The translations under genes and the position numbers were made by a program. Shown here piece by piece: positions 22,888 through 30,917 of a stretch of 31,514 bases of DNA. Origin of the DNA: a bacterium (GTDB taxonomy: Bacteria; UBA10199; 2-02-FULL-44-16; JAAZCA01). Location of the stretch: contig JBAZOP010000036.1 in assembly GCA_041648665.1 (NCBI GenBank), positions 1 to 31,514 of the forward strand, written 5' to 3'. The notes below the pieces were generated by a model. It did not search any database, was not told the origin of the DNA, and saw only the letters and a list, made by a program, of their open reading frames with translations. Position 1 is the first letter of the stretch, and each line of letters starts with the position of its first letter.

Positions 22888-23127
22888 TCAATCCCCCTTG
22901 CGGTCGTACTCATAGGGCTGATACACCACGCGTCCGCGCCGGCTGTACCGTTCGATCAGGCGGTTAAGTTCCATCACCGCCCGGTCGACGTCCTGCGGAC
23001 CTGCGCCGAGCGTCTGCATAGCGTCGATGTCTGCTGCTGCCGACGCAACATCGCGGTCGAACTGATCTCTATCAATTATTTTGAAGCGGTAGATCCGCTC
23101 CTCAAACCGTTTAACATATCCACTCAT
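22888..23127 (-). CDS. Small charged helical protein (79 aa)
   Basis: A soluble protein with predicted long helices and heptad-like spacing (VKRFEERIYRFKIIDRD, later DRAVMELNRLIERYSRR), possibly a coiled coil. No signal peptide. It overlaps the upstream gene by ATGA and lies one base before the PKD gene. It is the only clearly soluble small protein in this stretch, so it may link membrane proteins to the cytoplasm. Function unknown. Confidence 0.7.
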   Translation of the reverse strand: MSGYVKRFEERIYRFKIIDRDQFDRDVASAAADIDAMQTLGAGPQDVDRAVMELNRLIERYSRRGRVVYQPYEYDRKGD

Positions 23128-23618
23128 CCACGTCCCTCCTTATAGAGCGAGAACAATGCTGCCAGCACGCCGATGCCGATGCCCGCGATGCCTGCCATGC
23201 GGAAGTCCGCGGGGAGCAGCGTGAAGGCGAACAGCCCGAAGACCGCGCCGACGCCGGCGACATACGTGATGTCGCGGGTGCGGATCCAGATCATCGCGAT
23301 CGGGATGGCGAAGGCGATCACCGCGGCGAGGTTGCCGAGTACCGCGACGTAGGCGGCCCACGGGCTCGAGACGAACCCGCGCCAGTCGATGCCGCCGGTG
23401 CCTGCGGTCGCGTTGTACGTCTCGTTGCCGCCGAGCGCATCGATGAACATCTGCGCCGTCGTGTCGTTGATGGGCGCGAGCGTCGAGGTGGCCGTCGGCC
23501 GCCAGGTGACGTTTGCCCCCTGCGCCGTGCCGACGACGAGCAGCAGGCCGGCGGCGAGGCAGAGCACGATGAGGATCGCGCTCGGGCCGTAGTCCTTCGC
23601 CCACGCCGCGAGCGTCAC
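23124..23618 (-). CDS. Multi-pass membrane protein (164 aa)
   Basis: A helix at about 12-33, an outside loop of about 50 residues with N-glycosylation sites (NETYNAT), then three more helices to the end. GTG 23618 is chosen because it overlaps the stop of the preceding gene by GTGA; a longer form would run through that gene. It belongs to the long membrane operon. No family recognised. Confidence 0.75.
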   Translation of the reverse strand: MTLAAWAKDYGPSAILIVLCLAAGLLLVVGTAQGANVTWRPTATSTLAPINDTTAQMFIDALGGNETYNATAGTGGIDWRGFVSSPWAAYVAVLGNLAAVIAFAIPIAMIWIRTRDITYVAGVGAVFGLFAFTLLPADFRMAGIAGIGIGVLAALFSLYKEGRG

Positions 23619-23812
23619 GCGACCACCTTCTTCTTCCTGTTCTTGAATGCTATCTCGAAGCATGCTTCCAGACTCACCATGCCTGCGAAACCAAGCGAGA
23701 CGATCAGGAACATCATCGGCACCGTGACGAAGCTCGATCCCCTGACGCTATCCGCGAGGATACACGCCATTAGTATCAGTATGCCGCCGACGGCGAGGAA
23801 GACCGGCCACAT
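23615..23812 (-). CDS. Small two-helix membrane protein (65 aa)
   Basis: Helices at about 3-22 and 30-52, with a basic tail NRKKKVVA on the presumed inner side. ATG 23812 overlaps the preceding stop by one base (TGATG); a longer frame start would lie inside that gene. Same plan as other small membrane proteins here but with a shorter loop. Function unknown. Confidence 0.7.
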   Translation of the reverse strand: MWPVFLAVGGILILMACILADSVRGSSFVTVPMMFLIVSLGFAGMVSLEACFEIAFKNRKKKVVA

Positions 23813-24186
23813 CAGTCCATCCCCATCGTCTGGTGCCCCGTCCAGAGCTGGTACAGCCCCCACAATTTGATGAAGTAGAGCGGGCTTTCGATCATCGCCA
23901 CCATCCACGCCCACGAGAGCGGCCAGCCGTAGGCGCAGAATATCGGCACGAACGAGACCACGGAGACGCAGGCGGAGACCACCACCTTGATAAACGCGGC
24001 GATCACCCCGACCACCGAGAGCGCCGTGATCGCGCTGCCGCCGGATTCGCCGAACGCCGTCACCTCCGCGTTGCCCATGCCCGCGGTGCTGTCCGGCAGG
24101 GGCGCGGAATAGAGGCCGCACTCGTTGATGCCGGAGAAGACCGCGCCGAGCATCAGCGATATCAGGATCGCTTTGTAGAGCATCAT
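23812..24186 (-). CDS. Membrane protein with about three helices (124 aa)
   Basis: The N-terminal helix (about 5-20) may be a signal or anchor; a glycine- and serine-rich outside segment follows, then hydrophobic stretches at about 53-85 and 88-108. Cysteines at 23, 72 and 83 are notable in this otherwise cysteine-poor set. It overlaps the 993-aa gene by ATGA. Probably a partner of that large surface protein in the membrane. Confidence 0.73.
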   Translation of the reverse strand: MMLYKAILISLMLGAVFSGINECGLYSAPLPDSTAGMGNAEVTAFGESGGSAITALSVVGVIAAFIKVVVSACVSVVSFVPIFCAYGWPLSWAWMVAMIESPLYFIKLWGLYQLWTGHQTMGMD

Positions 24187-27164
24187 TCGTATCTCACCCT
24201 CTTACTGCGGAGCATCACGTTGATCACGATGGCGATCATCGTCGCGAGCCCGAGCGCCATCGCCGTGACCGTCCCGCTGCCGAGCTCCCGCAGCCACCCC
24301 ATGAAGAAGACGAGCCACCCCACGAACGAGAAGACAATCATCCCGATGCCCGTCGAGACCTGCCCGAAGAGCAGCGCCGCGAAGAGCATCAGGAACATGC
24401 CGGCGAACAGCAGCAGGTCCTCCGGGAGGCCGAACGACATCGGGCCCGGGACGAAGTGGACGGCGAACGGGCGCGTGATGGTCCCGAACTCCGTGTGGAC
24501 CGCGGTGACGTTCACCGAGTAATCGTTGCCGCGGTGGTTCGGGATCGAGAACGTCCGCGTGAACGACGAACTGCCCGCGACGGTCGTCGAGTTCACGGTC
24601 GTCTGCGTGCCGTCGGTGTTGGTGCGGTTGATGCGGATCGATACGCTCGTCGTCTGCGAGAGCGCGTCGGCATAGCGCACGCCGATGTACCCGAGGGCCG
24701 TCGTGTTCTCGCCGGCCGACGTCGAGACGTTCACCTCGACGAGCGGGTTATGGCCCGATGCAAACCAGCCGCCAGAGCCCGAGCCCGATGCATAGACGGT
24801 GTACTGCGGCTGCGACGGGTAGAGGTTCATCGATTCGCTGATGCCCGCGGTGGCGTTCTCGAACGTGACGTGGTAATTGGTCGTGCCGTCCATCACGAAG
24901 GTCGTCGAGCCGTCGGAGCCCGTGATGCCTGTCATCGCCTGATCGAAGATCGGCGTGCTCGCGTCGTTGATGCCGAGGAGTTCGTAGAGCCACGCGAACT
25001 CGGAGACGGTGGTGTTCTGCGGCACGATGGTCACGTTGACGCCCGATACCGGGGCGCCGAAGAGGCTCTTCACGGTAAACGTGACCTCGTTCGGCGGGAA
25101 CTGCGGCGGGTTGTAATCGTCGGCGAGCGTCACGCGGTAGAGCGTGAGCGTGCCGTCGCTCCTGCCTGCGACGACGTACTCGCCCCGCCAGCTCATCGCG
25201 ATGTCGGCGACGGGATCCTCGGCCTCTGACGAGTAGAGGAGTTCCCACGCGCCGCCGGTGGTCGCGACCTTATCGAAGATGTAGGCCATGCCGTCGGCGC
25301 TTCCCGCGCAGGCATAGAGCCCGTTCTTCTGCGCCGTGTCGACCGCGGCGACCGGGCCGCCCGTGGTCCACCCGCCGAGGTCGGTCATGTCGAGCGCGTA
25401 GAAGTCCACCGAGAGGCTGCGCGCATCGATGGAGAATCCCATCGAATCGCTGATGGCGATGCCCCGTGCAGCACCGCTCGATGCCGCGGTGGTATAGGCG
25501 GGCGTCAGGGTGTAGGGATACGACGACCTCCCGACGCTCATGGCGTAGACGTTCGATGCCGTCTGAAGGCCGGCGTTGTCGCCGCTCTCGGAGGTGTCGA
25601 CCTGGTATACGGCGCCGGTCAGGGCTTCGGCGGCGTCGTAGTAGATCCGCGTATAGGCATCGGGAACGGTTGGCCCCCACGCGCCGTGCGTCGGCGCGGG
25701 AGAGACGGCTTTGACGAGCCGCAGGTTATCGAACCAGATCGAGATATCGCCGCTGCCGCCGGCGCTGGTCGTCAGGTTGCTGGCGAGCGTCAGGTTACCG
25801 GCGCCGAGCGCCCCGTCGATGTCGACGCTCTGGTTGTATCGGGTGGCCGCGGTCGGGTTGGTGACTTCCCAGACCTTCGTGCCGCTCTTCCAGATTTGCC
25901 AGCGGGCGGATGCCGGTGCAACCGTGATCGCCGCGGAGTAGTCGAAATACAGCCGGTAATCGACGGACGTGTTCAGTGTGATCGCCTGGTTGAGGTAGGC
26001 ATAATAGGTCACACCGGCACCAGCGCCGGTCATGGCGTCGTACACCTGCCCCGAGTACGATCCGACGGTCTTGTTCGTCGCGGTCCGTGCCCACGAGCCG
26101 CCACCGTTGCTCTGGATCGTCCACGCGGTCGTGAGCTCGAAGCCGGGGTTCGTCATCGCTTCGAGGGTGTTCGTCTGCGAGGATGCGCTCGCCGCCGATG
26201 CATACGACCACTTCAGCACGATGTCGGTCGTGCCCGGCGATACCGGGATGTAGGGGATCTCGACCCAGACGGATGCCGCGGTCGCGTTGTACTCCTCGAC
26301 CCAGAAGTCGAGCGCCGTCGTGCCGTCCGCGGCATAGAAGCGGATATCGTACCAGTCGGCCCGGACGGTGGATGCGCCGAGGTAAACCACTTCGCCGCTG
26401 TCGGTGCCTGCGGCTTCCCAGAGCTGAAAGTGCATCTGGTAATTCGTGAGCGGCGATGCGAACGCCGAGCCCGCGATGGTATGGGTCTTCGAGTACGCAT
26501 ACGTGCCCGGGCCGTCGAGCCATGCCCACGTCGAGGACCACGATTCGTTCACGAGGTAGGCGCTCGTGACGGCGGATCGCGTCTGGTTCCAGTGGTAGAG
26601 CAGCGCGGTGGCGTTGCTCTCTTTCGCTGCGATGAGCCAGTCGTTATTGCCCGCGGCGGCCGTGAGGTAGGCGCCGGTATCGGCCTGCGGCACGACGTGC
26701 CCGATATAGGAGTGCGTGTCGTTCCAGACGAAGGCCGCGAGGTTCGTGGTGATCACGGCGTCGCCGTCGGCGTTGACGCTCATGTTGCGGAGCGTGCCGA
26801 AGACGGTCGGGTCGAACCATTGGCGCATGACGGCGACACCCGTGGCCCCGTCGAGGACTCTGAAGGACTGGTTCGCGTCGATGTAGTAGACGTGGCCGCC
26901 CGAACCGTCCACGGCGATATCGCGGATGGCGTGCGACCCGAGGTTGAGGACGGACCATGTGCGCGTGCCGTCCGCCGAGAAGACGGTGATGTTGCCGCCC
27001 GATGTGCCGGCGGCGATGGTGCCGCCGTCTTCGTCGATGGCGACGCAGGTGATGCCGGCGGTAAAGGTGCGGTCCCACGCTTTGTCCGCGGCCGGCGTCG
27101 AAGCGACGGCGGGGAGCGCGAGGAGGACCAGCGCGAGGAGGATGGCGGGCAGGCGGCGGGTCAT
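24183..27164 (-). CDS. Giant anchored surface protein: beta-propeller, DUF2341, Ig-like domains
   Basis: A 993-aa protein with a signal peptide 1-22, then WD40/PQQ-like propeller blades from about 30 (CVAIDEDGGTIAAGTSGG...). A DUF2341-like domain lies at about 230-335 (ADWYDIRFYAADGTTALDFW) and a carbohydrate-binding jelly roll at about 340-495 (TNPGFE... to IWFDNLRLV). Propeller-like blades resume at about 590-690 (VADIAMSWRGEYVVAGRSDG). Ig-like domains cover about 705-885, with about three C-terminal helices from 900. ATG 27164 is chosen for its ATGA overlap with the 78-aa gene. It is probably the main spike or adhesin of the particle or host surface. Confidence 0.85.
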   Translation of the reverse strand: MTRRLPAILLALVLLALPAVASTPAADKAWDRTFTAGITCVAIDEDGGTIAAGTSGGNITVFSADGTRTWSVLNLGSHAIRDIAVDGSGGHVYYIDANQSFRVLDGATGVAVMRQWFDPTVFGTLRNMSVNADGDAVITTNLAAFVWNDTHSYIGHVVPQADTGAYLTAAAGNNDWLIAAKESNATALLYHWNQTRSAVTSAYLVNESWSSTWAWLDGPGTYAYSKTHTIAGSAFASPLTNYQMHFQLWEAAGTDSGEVVYLGASTVRADWYDIRFYAADGTTALDFWVEEYNATAASVWVEIPYIPVSPGTTDIVLKWSYASAASASSQTNTLEAMTNPGFELTTAWTIQSNGGGSWARTATNKTVGSYSGQVYDAMTGAGAGVTYYAYLNQAITLNTSVDYRLYFDYSAAITVAPASARWQIWKSGTKVWEVTNPTAATRYNQSVDIDGALGAGNLTLASNLTTSAGGSGDISIWFDNLRLVKAVSPAPTHGAWGPTVPDAYTRIYYDAAEALTGAVYQVDTSESGDNAGLQTASNVYAMSVGRSSYPYTLTPAYTTAASSGAARGIAISDSMGFSIDARSLSVDFYALDMTDLGGWTTGGPVAAVDTAQKNGLYACAGSADGMAYIFDKVATTGGAWELLYSSEAEDPVADIAMSWRGEYVVAGRSDGTLTLYRVTLADDYNPPQFPPNEVTFTVKSLFGAPVSGVNVTIVPQNTTVSEFAWLYELLGINDASTPIFDQAMTGITGSDGSTTFVMDGTTNYHVTFENATAGISESMNLYPSQPQYTVYASGSGSGGWFASGHNPLVEVNVSTSAGENTTALGYIGVRYADALSQTTSVSIRINRTNTDGTQTTVNSTTVAGSSSFTRTFSIPNHRGNDYSVNVTAVHTEFGTITRPFAVHFVPGPMSFGLPEDLLLFAGMFLMLFAALLFGQVSTGIGMIVFSFVGWLVFFMGWLRELGSGTVTAMALGLATMIAIVINVMLRSKRVRYE

Positions 27165-27397
27165 GGTGCCGGTGGTGCCCCCTGGTTCCTGCGGCGGTGA
27201 TAACAATACCCGGAGAGCGCGGCTGCGCCGACGAAGATCGCCATGCCGATGCGGATCGACTTATTGAACTGGAGGTCCCAGATTACCGCGAGGATGCCGA
27301 TCGCGATGAGTGCTGCGCCGGCATAATCAAGTGCCGTGATCTTCTGGTGCTGTGCTTGTATCCGATCTTGTGTCATCACCCAATTTTTACCAGTCAT
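27161..27397 (-). CDS. Small membrane protein (78 aa)
   Basis: A polar N-terminal third (MTQDRIQAQHQKIT), then two hydrophobic helices at about 24-42 and 48-66, and a basic, proline-ended tail (HRRRNQGAPPAP). GAGG lies about nine bases before ATG 27397, and both ends overlap neighbours by ATGA. It links the 967-aa and 993-aa genes in one operon. Function unknown. Confidence 0.72.
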   Translation of the reverse strand: MTGKNWVMTQDRIQAQHQKITALDYAGAALIAIGILAVIWDLQFNKSIRIGMAIFVGAAALSGYCYHRRRNQGAPPAP

Positions 27398-30297
27398 AGC
27401 GATAACCTCGGTAGTTTTATATTTGAGAACCCGAAGTCGCCGAGCGACCCGAAGACTGATTCGATGTTAGGTACTGGGTTCTTTATAGCCCATTCGCGCA
27501 CGTTGACGCGGATTTGTGGGAATCGCTGCCGCTTGCGAAAATCGCCGATAACGATCTCCGGCGGGACGTGTGGCGGAACATACGGCGGACTGCTCGGCGG
27601 CGAGCTCGGGTAATACGGGATCGAGATCGACGGCGCCCGGTAGCTCGGACCCGACGGTGCGCTTACCGATGCGACGGAGGGCGCGCTGATGCTGCTCCGG
27701 CTCACGCTTGACCCGGATATCGAACCGCCCGATAGTTCGGATAGCGACGGGCTCGACGGCAGGCGCGCGCTCGACCGGCTCATCGGCGGCGATACGCTTT
27801 CTGGGAGACGATACGATGACGCCATGCGCGATATATCGCTATAACTCGTGCCACTCACGACCGACGAGAGCGCCCCGGAGACGTACGATCGCGCCTGGAT
27901 GTGGTAGCTCGCGGCGAGGTTGCCGAGGCCGATGCCGGGGATGTTGATCACGCTCCGCCCCTCCATCACCTCGGAGGAGAGGCCGCTGTATGCTTTCGTC
28001 TCGACAATCGGCACGCGGACGCCGGCGACGCGGGTGAAGTACTTGCCGCCGAAGTCCCCGAGCTCGCCAGCGACGACCGCCTCGTACTCGCTCTTCATCA
28101 TCGGCATGTACCCGACGCCCCGCGGGGCGGCCTTGAGGTAGGCGTTCATAGCGGGATATCCTCCCGCCTGGACCCGCGATGGAAATGTCGCTACCCCCGA
28201 TACCTGCGTATGCATGATCGCGGGGTCTAGCGCCGCCACTGGCGCGTCGAGTCCGATTAGCTTCGGTGATGACCCAGATCCGGTCTTCGTGAAGTACGAC
28301 ATCGCCGTGCTCGCGCCATACATCGCATCGTTGATCTCGCTCGCGCTCTGTCCGGTGGCGAGATTGAACCGCCCGGTCAACCGCGATGGTATCGGCGTGT
28401 GTTCCCACCCGGTCCAGAGGATGACATCGCCCGGCATATCTGTCGGCAGGCGTGCCGACGATGGCACGTAGTCCGGCGGCGCGCCGGTAATGCTCATCTC
28501 CGACGGATAGGGGAGGTTCGTTCCGACGTTGAAGGACTTGGTTAAACTCCGCTCGGTGATCCGTTGGGAGATGGCGAACCCCTGTTCGGCAGGATACCCG
28601 ATGCTCTCCATCTTGATCTCCTGCATGTCTCGAGTACGGAGCCATCCGACGCCCCGAGGCCATGCCCACATCCCGACGGCGAGACCCGCGACGGCCGGCG
28701 CCGCTTCGCCGGTGGCGATACGACCGATCCGGTATGCAGCTTCCTCGCCGGTCGGCAGATCGGAGATGTTGCCGAAGCTGAGTACACGAGGACTCTCACC
28801 GGGCCCGGGACCCATATGAGAGGGTATCGCACCGCCACCGACACGCTCGATCACGGACTGCCCCCACGAGATGCCGATATACCCCATCGCCGATTTCTCG
28901 ACCACGCCGGCGGCGAGCGTCGCAGCGCCCATCGCTCGCGGAAAGTTAATGAGGCCGGTGGAGACCGCGGCGGACCTGCCGAGCCAGCCCAGACCGCCGA
29001 GGACGCCCGGGAGTGCGGCGGAGATTCCGAAGAGCGCGACTGCTTCGACTGGCCGCTCTCGTATCTCGACAGTCGCGCCCCTATAAAAAGCGACCCCGGC
29101 ATCGGGAAGAGCTAATGAGACGCCCGGATCCACGACGCCGAGCGCCTGCATCTTGTTACTGATGATCTCCGTGCCGATACCGAATGGCCCGGTCGCCACC
29201 TCCATCATCGGTTTTAAAATAAAGAGCTCGCTGAGACGATACGCCGCGGTGCCCGGCCCAGGTATGATCGCGCTTACTTGTTCCGATCCAACACGAGAAA
29301 CGGCGTCATATCTCTGCGAGAGCGTTCCGACACCGCCGGCGGCCACGTCGAAGATCCCTTTGTTCGTGAAGATGCCACCGGGGTCGAAGCCCGGCGCCTG
29401 TGGTATGTCCGGCATCGCGCTCGCGACCTGGATCGGCGATATCTTCTGGAGGAGCTGCCCGCCCTCGACGAAGAGGTCGCCGTGCATCAACGCCTGCCCG
29501 AACGATGCCATACCGAGCAGTCCGCGAGCCATCGCGTCGTTTGCCGCCCGGGTCGCGGTGAACGATTCCATCTGCGCGATGATGCGGTCGATGCGCAGGT
29601 TCTCCTCCTGCCCACGGGACCACGCCCACGCCGCGTTTGCTTCGCCGGTGAACCGCGAGATATCGGCCTGCGCTTCCGGGGAGAGGGTGCTCGCGAGGGC
29701 CTTCTGCCCGAACGCGACGGTCTCCAGCGCCTGCCTATACTGCGTTTCCTTCTCTGGCGAGTAGCCGCCAGAAAGCACATCGCCGGGGAGGCGGTTCAGA
29801 TCGTCGGTGGCTTTATCCATCTCGTTCTGGATCGGGACGATATTGAACTCTCGGCGCTCGTTCGCGAGGTTTTCGGGATTGATGCCCATCGCGGTCGCGA
29901 TCTGCTGCGCCCGCCAGTACGTCTCGCTCTCTTTCCACCCTTCGGCGTTCCCGCCGAGGCTCTGCCACATCGCCTGCCCGCCGATGCGGAGATCGTCGTT
30001 CGCCTGCGCGATGGGTTCGGTCGAGAGGTAGGCCTCGAGGTCTTCGCTCTCTTCTTCGGCCTCGTCGTCGAGGAGGGTCCGCCGCCCTTCGGCACCGCGC
30101 CGCGGGATCATCCGCATCCGCCGGCGAAGCGCCTCGACCTTCGGCGGCGGTCGAGCCTCGGATCTTACGCCGATGCGCTCCCCGACGGTCTGCCGCTCCT
30201 GCTGGCGTGCATACAGTCCTTCGGCGGCGGCGATGCGGTCGTCGGTGCCGGGAGAGAGGGGGATGCCGCCGGACGTCTGGCGCGAGGGGATGAGCAT
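27394..30297 (-). CDS. 967-aa element protein with conserved N-terminal domain
   Basis: No signal peptide. Residues about 15-125 and a block near 287-297 (SPIQVASAMPD) match the 449-aa protein at 3255-4604. Residues 130-290 look helical. Hydrophobic stretches near 425-445 and 525-545 could be membrane helices. Around 620-790 a mixed region (VILWTGWEH... to KSEYEAVV) loosely recalls ADP-ribosyltransferase-like toxin ends, which is speculative. Residues about 860-920 are serine/proline-rich and disordered, followed by a short basic, folded-looking end. It overlaps the 39-aa peptide by TAATG and the 78-aa gene by ATGA. Could be an internal structural, scaffold or delivered effector protein. Confidence 0.78.
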   Translation of the reverse strand: MLIPSRQTSGGIPLSPGTDDRIAAAEGLYARQQERQTVGERIGVRSEARPPPKVEALRRRMRMIPRRGAEGRRTLLDDEAEEESEDLEAYLSTEPIAQANDDLRIGGQAMWQSLGGNAEGWKESETYWRAQQIATAMGINPENLANERREFNIVPIQNEMDKATDDLNRLPGDVLSGGYSPEKETQYRQALETVAFGQKALASTLSPEAQADISRFTGEANAAWAWSRGQEENLRIDRIIAQMESFTATRAANDAMARGLLGMASFGQALMHGDLFVEGGQLLQKISPIQVASAMPDIPQAPGFDPGGIFTNKGIFDVAAGGVGTLSQRYDAVSRVGSEQVSAIIPGPGTAAYRLSELFILKPMMEVATGPFGIGTEIISNKMQALGVVDPGVSLALPDAGVAFYRGATVEIRERPVEAVALFGISAALPGVLGGLGWLGRSAAVSTGLINFPRAMGAATLAAGVVEKSAMGYIGISWGQSVIERVGGGAIPSHMGPGPGESPRVLSFGNISDLPTGEEAAYRIGRIATGEAAPAVAGLAVGMWAWPRGVGWLRTRDMQEIKMESIGYPAEQGFAISQRITERSLTKSFNVGTNLPYPSEMSITGAPPDYVPSSARLPTDMPGDVILWTGWEHTPIPSRLTGRFNLATGQSASEINDAMYGASTAMSYFTKTGSGSSPKLIGLDAPVAALDPAIMHTQVSGVATFPSRVQAGGYPAMNAYLKAAPRGVGYMPMMKSEYEAVVAGELGDFGGKYFTRVAGVRVPIVETKAYSGLSSEVMEGRSVINIPGIGLGNLAASYHIQARSYVSGALSSVVSGTSYSDISRMASSYRLPESVSPPMSRSSARLPSSPSLSELSGGSISGSSVSRSSISAPSVASVSAPSGPSYRAPSISIPYYPSSPPSSPPYVPPHVPPEIVIGDFRKRQRFPQIRVNVREWAIKNPVPNIESVFGSLGDFGFSNIKLPRLSL
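30164..30250. repeat. 87-bp inverted repeat, right copy (partner at 3311-3397)
   Basis: Reverse complement of 3311-3397 with a single mismatch; encodes residues about 16-45 of the 967-aa protein. Confidence 0.85.
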
Positions 30298-30416
30298 TAC
30301 GACGCGCCCCCACAGGCCAGCATGAGAACGATGAGAAGGAGGAGGGTCAGCGCGACGCTACGTGCGATGCCGCGCCAATCTTCCCCGCTAAAACCAAAGA
30401 GCCTCACCGCTATCAT
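30297..30416 (-). CDS. Small single-pass membrane peptide, cassette B copy (39 aa)
   Basis: A 39-aa peptide with FSGEDWRGIARS before one strong hydrophobic helix (about 21-34) and a CGGAS end. It matches the 40-aa peptide at 3136-3258 in layout (DWR motif, helix, glycine tail) and in position directly before the homologous large gene. The stop overlaps ATG 30297 (TAATG). It is the first gene of the long membrane operon. Too short for usual gene finders; the conserved context makes it credible. Confidence 0.65.
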   Translation of the reverse strand: MIAVRLFGFSGEDWRGIARSVALTLLLLIVLMLACGGAS

Positions 30417-30510
30417 CGCCGAATATTTTACGGAATGATACGTGGTCAAAGGATAAAAGTATTATGTATTGGTGCGAGACGTACAGATGCTTATTTTTAT
30501 GTACCTTTGA
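30417..30510 (-). promoter_or_regulatory. Promoter region of the long membrane operon
   Basis: An AT-rich stretch unlike the surrounding GC-rich DNA. A minus-strand TATA-like cttttatc at 30452-30459 predicts a transcript start near 30430, about 13 bases before ATG 30416. No clear ribosome-binding site precedes that start. Confidence 0.45.
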
Positions 30511-30615
30511 TTAGCACCCCCTTTGTTTTTGGGCCTTCTGTTGGGCGGTGGTGTGTTGGGTCGTCGCGGTGGTGCTGCGTGGCTGGAAGGTGGCCGTGGT
30601 GCGTTTGTGGTGCAT
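30511..30615 (-). CDS. Possible threonine/glutamine-rich peptide (34 aa)
   Basis: An ATG at 30615, nine bases after the previous stop, opens a 34-aa frame that begins MHHKRTTATF and is rich in Thr, Gln, His and Lys. The coding strand is strikingly C/A-rich, with very little T. No good ribosome-binding site is close. It may be a real small tail gene of the upstream operon or just a biased 3' leader region. Confidence 0.25.
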   Translation of the reverse strand: MHHKRTTATFQPRSTTATTQHTTAQQKAQKQRGC

Positions 30616-30624
30616 CGTGGATGG

Positions 30625-30756
30625 TCACTGGTGATGCACCTCCGCGGCGTCGAGCACGGCCTTCCACGACTTGAAGAAGGTGATGACCGGCCCGAGTGCC
30701 AGCAGCGCGAGGATGACCGCGAGCACGAGCCAGAGCACGCCGACCTCGGAGATCAT
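30625..30756 (-). CDS. Small membrane peptide (43 aa)
   Basis: A 43-aa peptide whose first 27 residues are a long hydrophobic helix (VLWLVLAVILALLALGPVI), followed by a charged amphipathic tail ending HHQ. It overlaps the zinc-ribbon gene by ATGA. The overlap and composition support a real gene. Phage proteins of this size and shape are often holin-like or virion membrane peptides; no specific role can be assigned. Confidence 0.65.
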   Translation of the reverse strand: MISEVGVLWLVLAVILALLALGPVITFFKSWKAVLDAAEVHHQ

Positions 30757-30917
30757 GGCTGCTCCCCCGCGCCGAGCCAGCCCGGCACCGTCGAGTTGCA
30801 GAACCGGCAATGCCATTGTCGGTTCGAGGGATAGCCCTGCTCGATGAGGTTGTTCGATCCGCACATCGGGCAGACGCGCAGGCCGAGGGCGTATTTGAGG
30901 TAGGAGATTGCGCTCAT
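30753..30917 (-). CDS. Small zinc-ribbon protein (54 aa)
   Basis: A 54-aa protein with C16/C19 (CPMCG) and C37/C40 (CRFC), a classic two-knuckle zinc ribbon. It overlaps the neighbours on both sides by ATGA. Zinc ribbons of this size commonly bind nucleic acid or another protein. Its place among membrane genes and next to another CPICG-ended protein suggests a shared partner, but this is inference. Confidence 0.7.
   Translation of the reverse strand: MSAISYLKYALGLRVCPMCGSNNLIEQGYPSNRQWHCRFCNSTVPGWLGAGEQP

Noticed and set aside
25686..27200. Long plus-strand open frame (504 codons) opposite the 993-aa gene
   Set aside because: Arg/Asp/Gly-rich shadow of a gene with a clear signal peptide and domains on the other strand.
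5499..27409. Shared 14-base string agtcatagcgataa before the integrase and at the 3' end of the 967-aa gene, considered as att sites
   Set aside because: A 14-base match is expected by chance in a window of this size, and the second copy is ordinary coding sequence.
29278..30438. Plus-strand open frame opposite the 967-aa gene
   Set aside because: The minus-strand frame has a conserved paralog at 3255-4604; this is its mirror.
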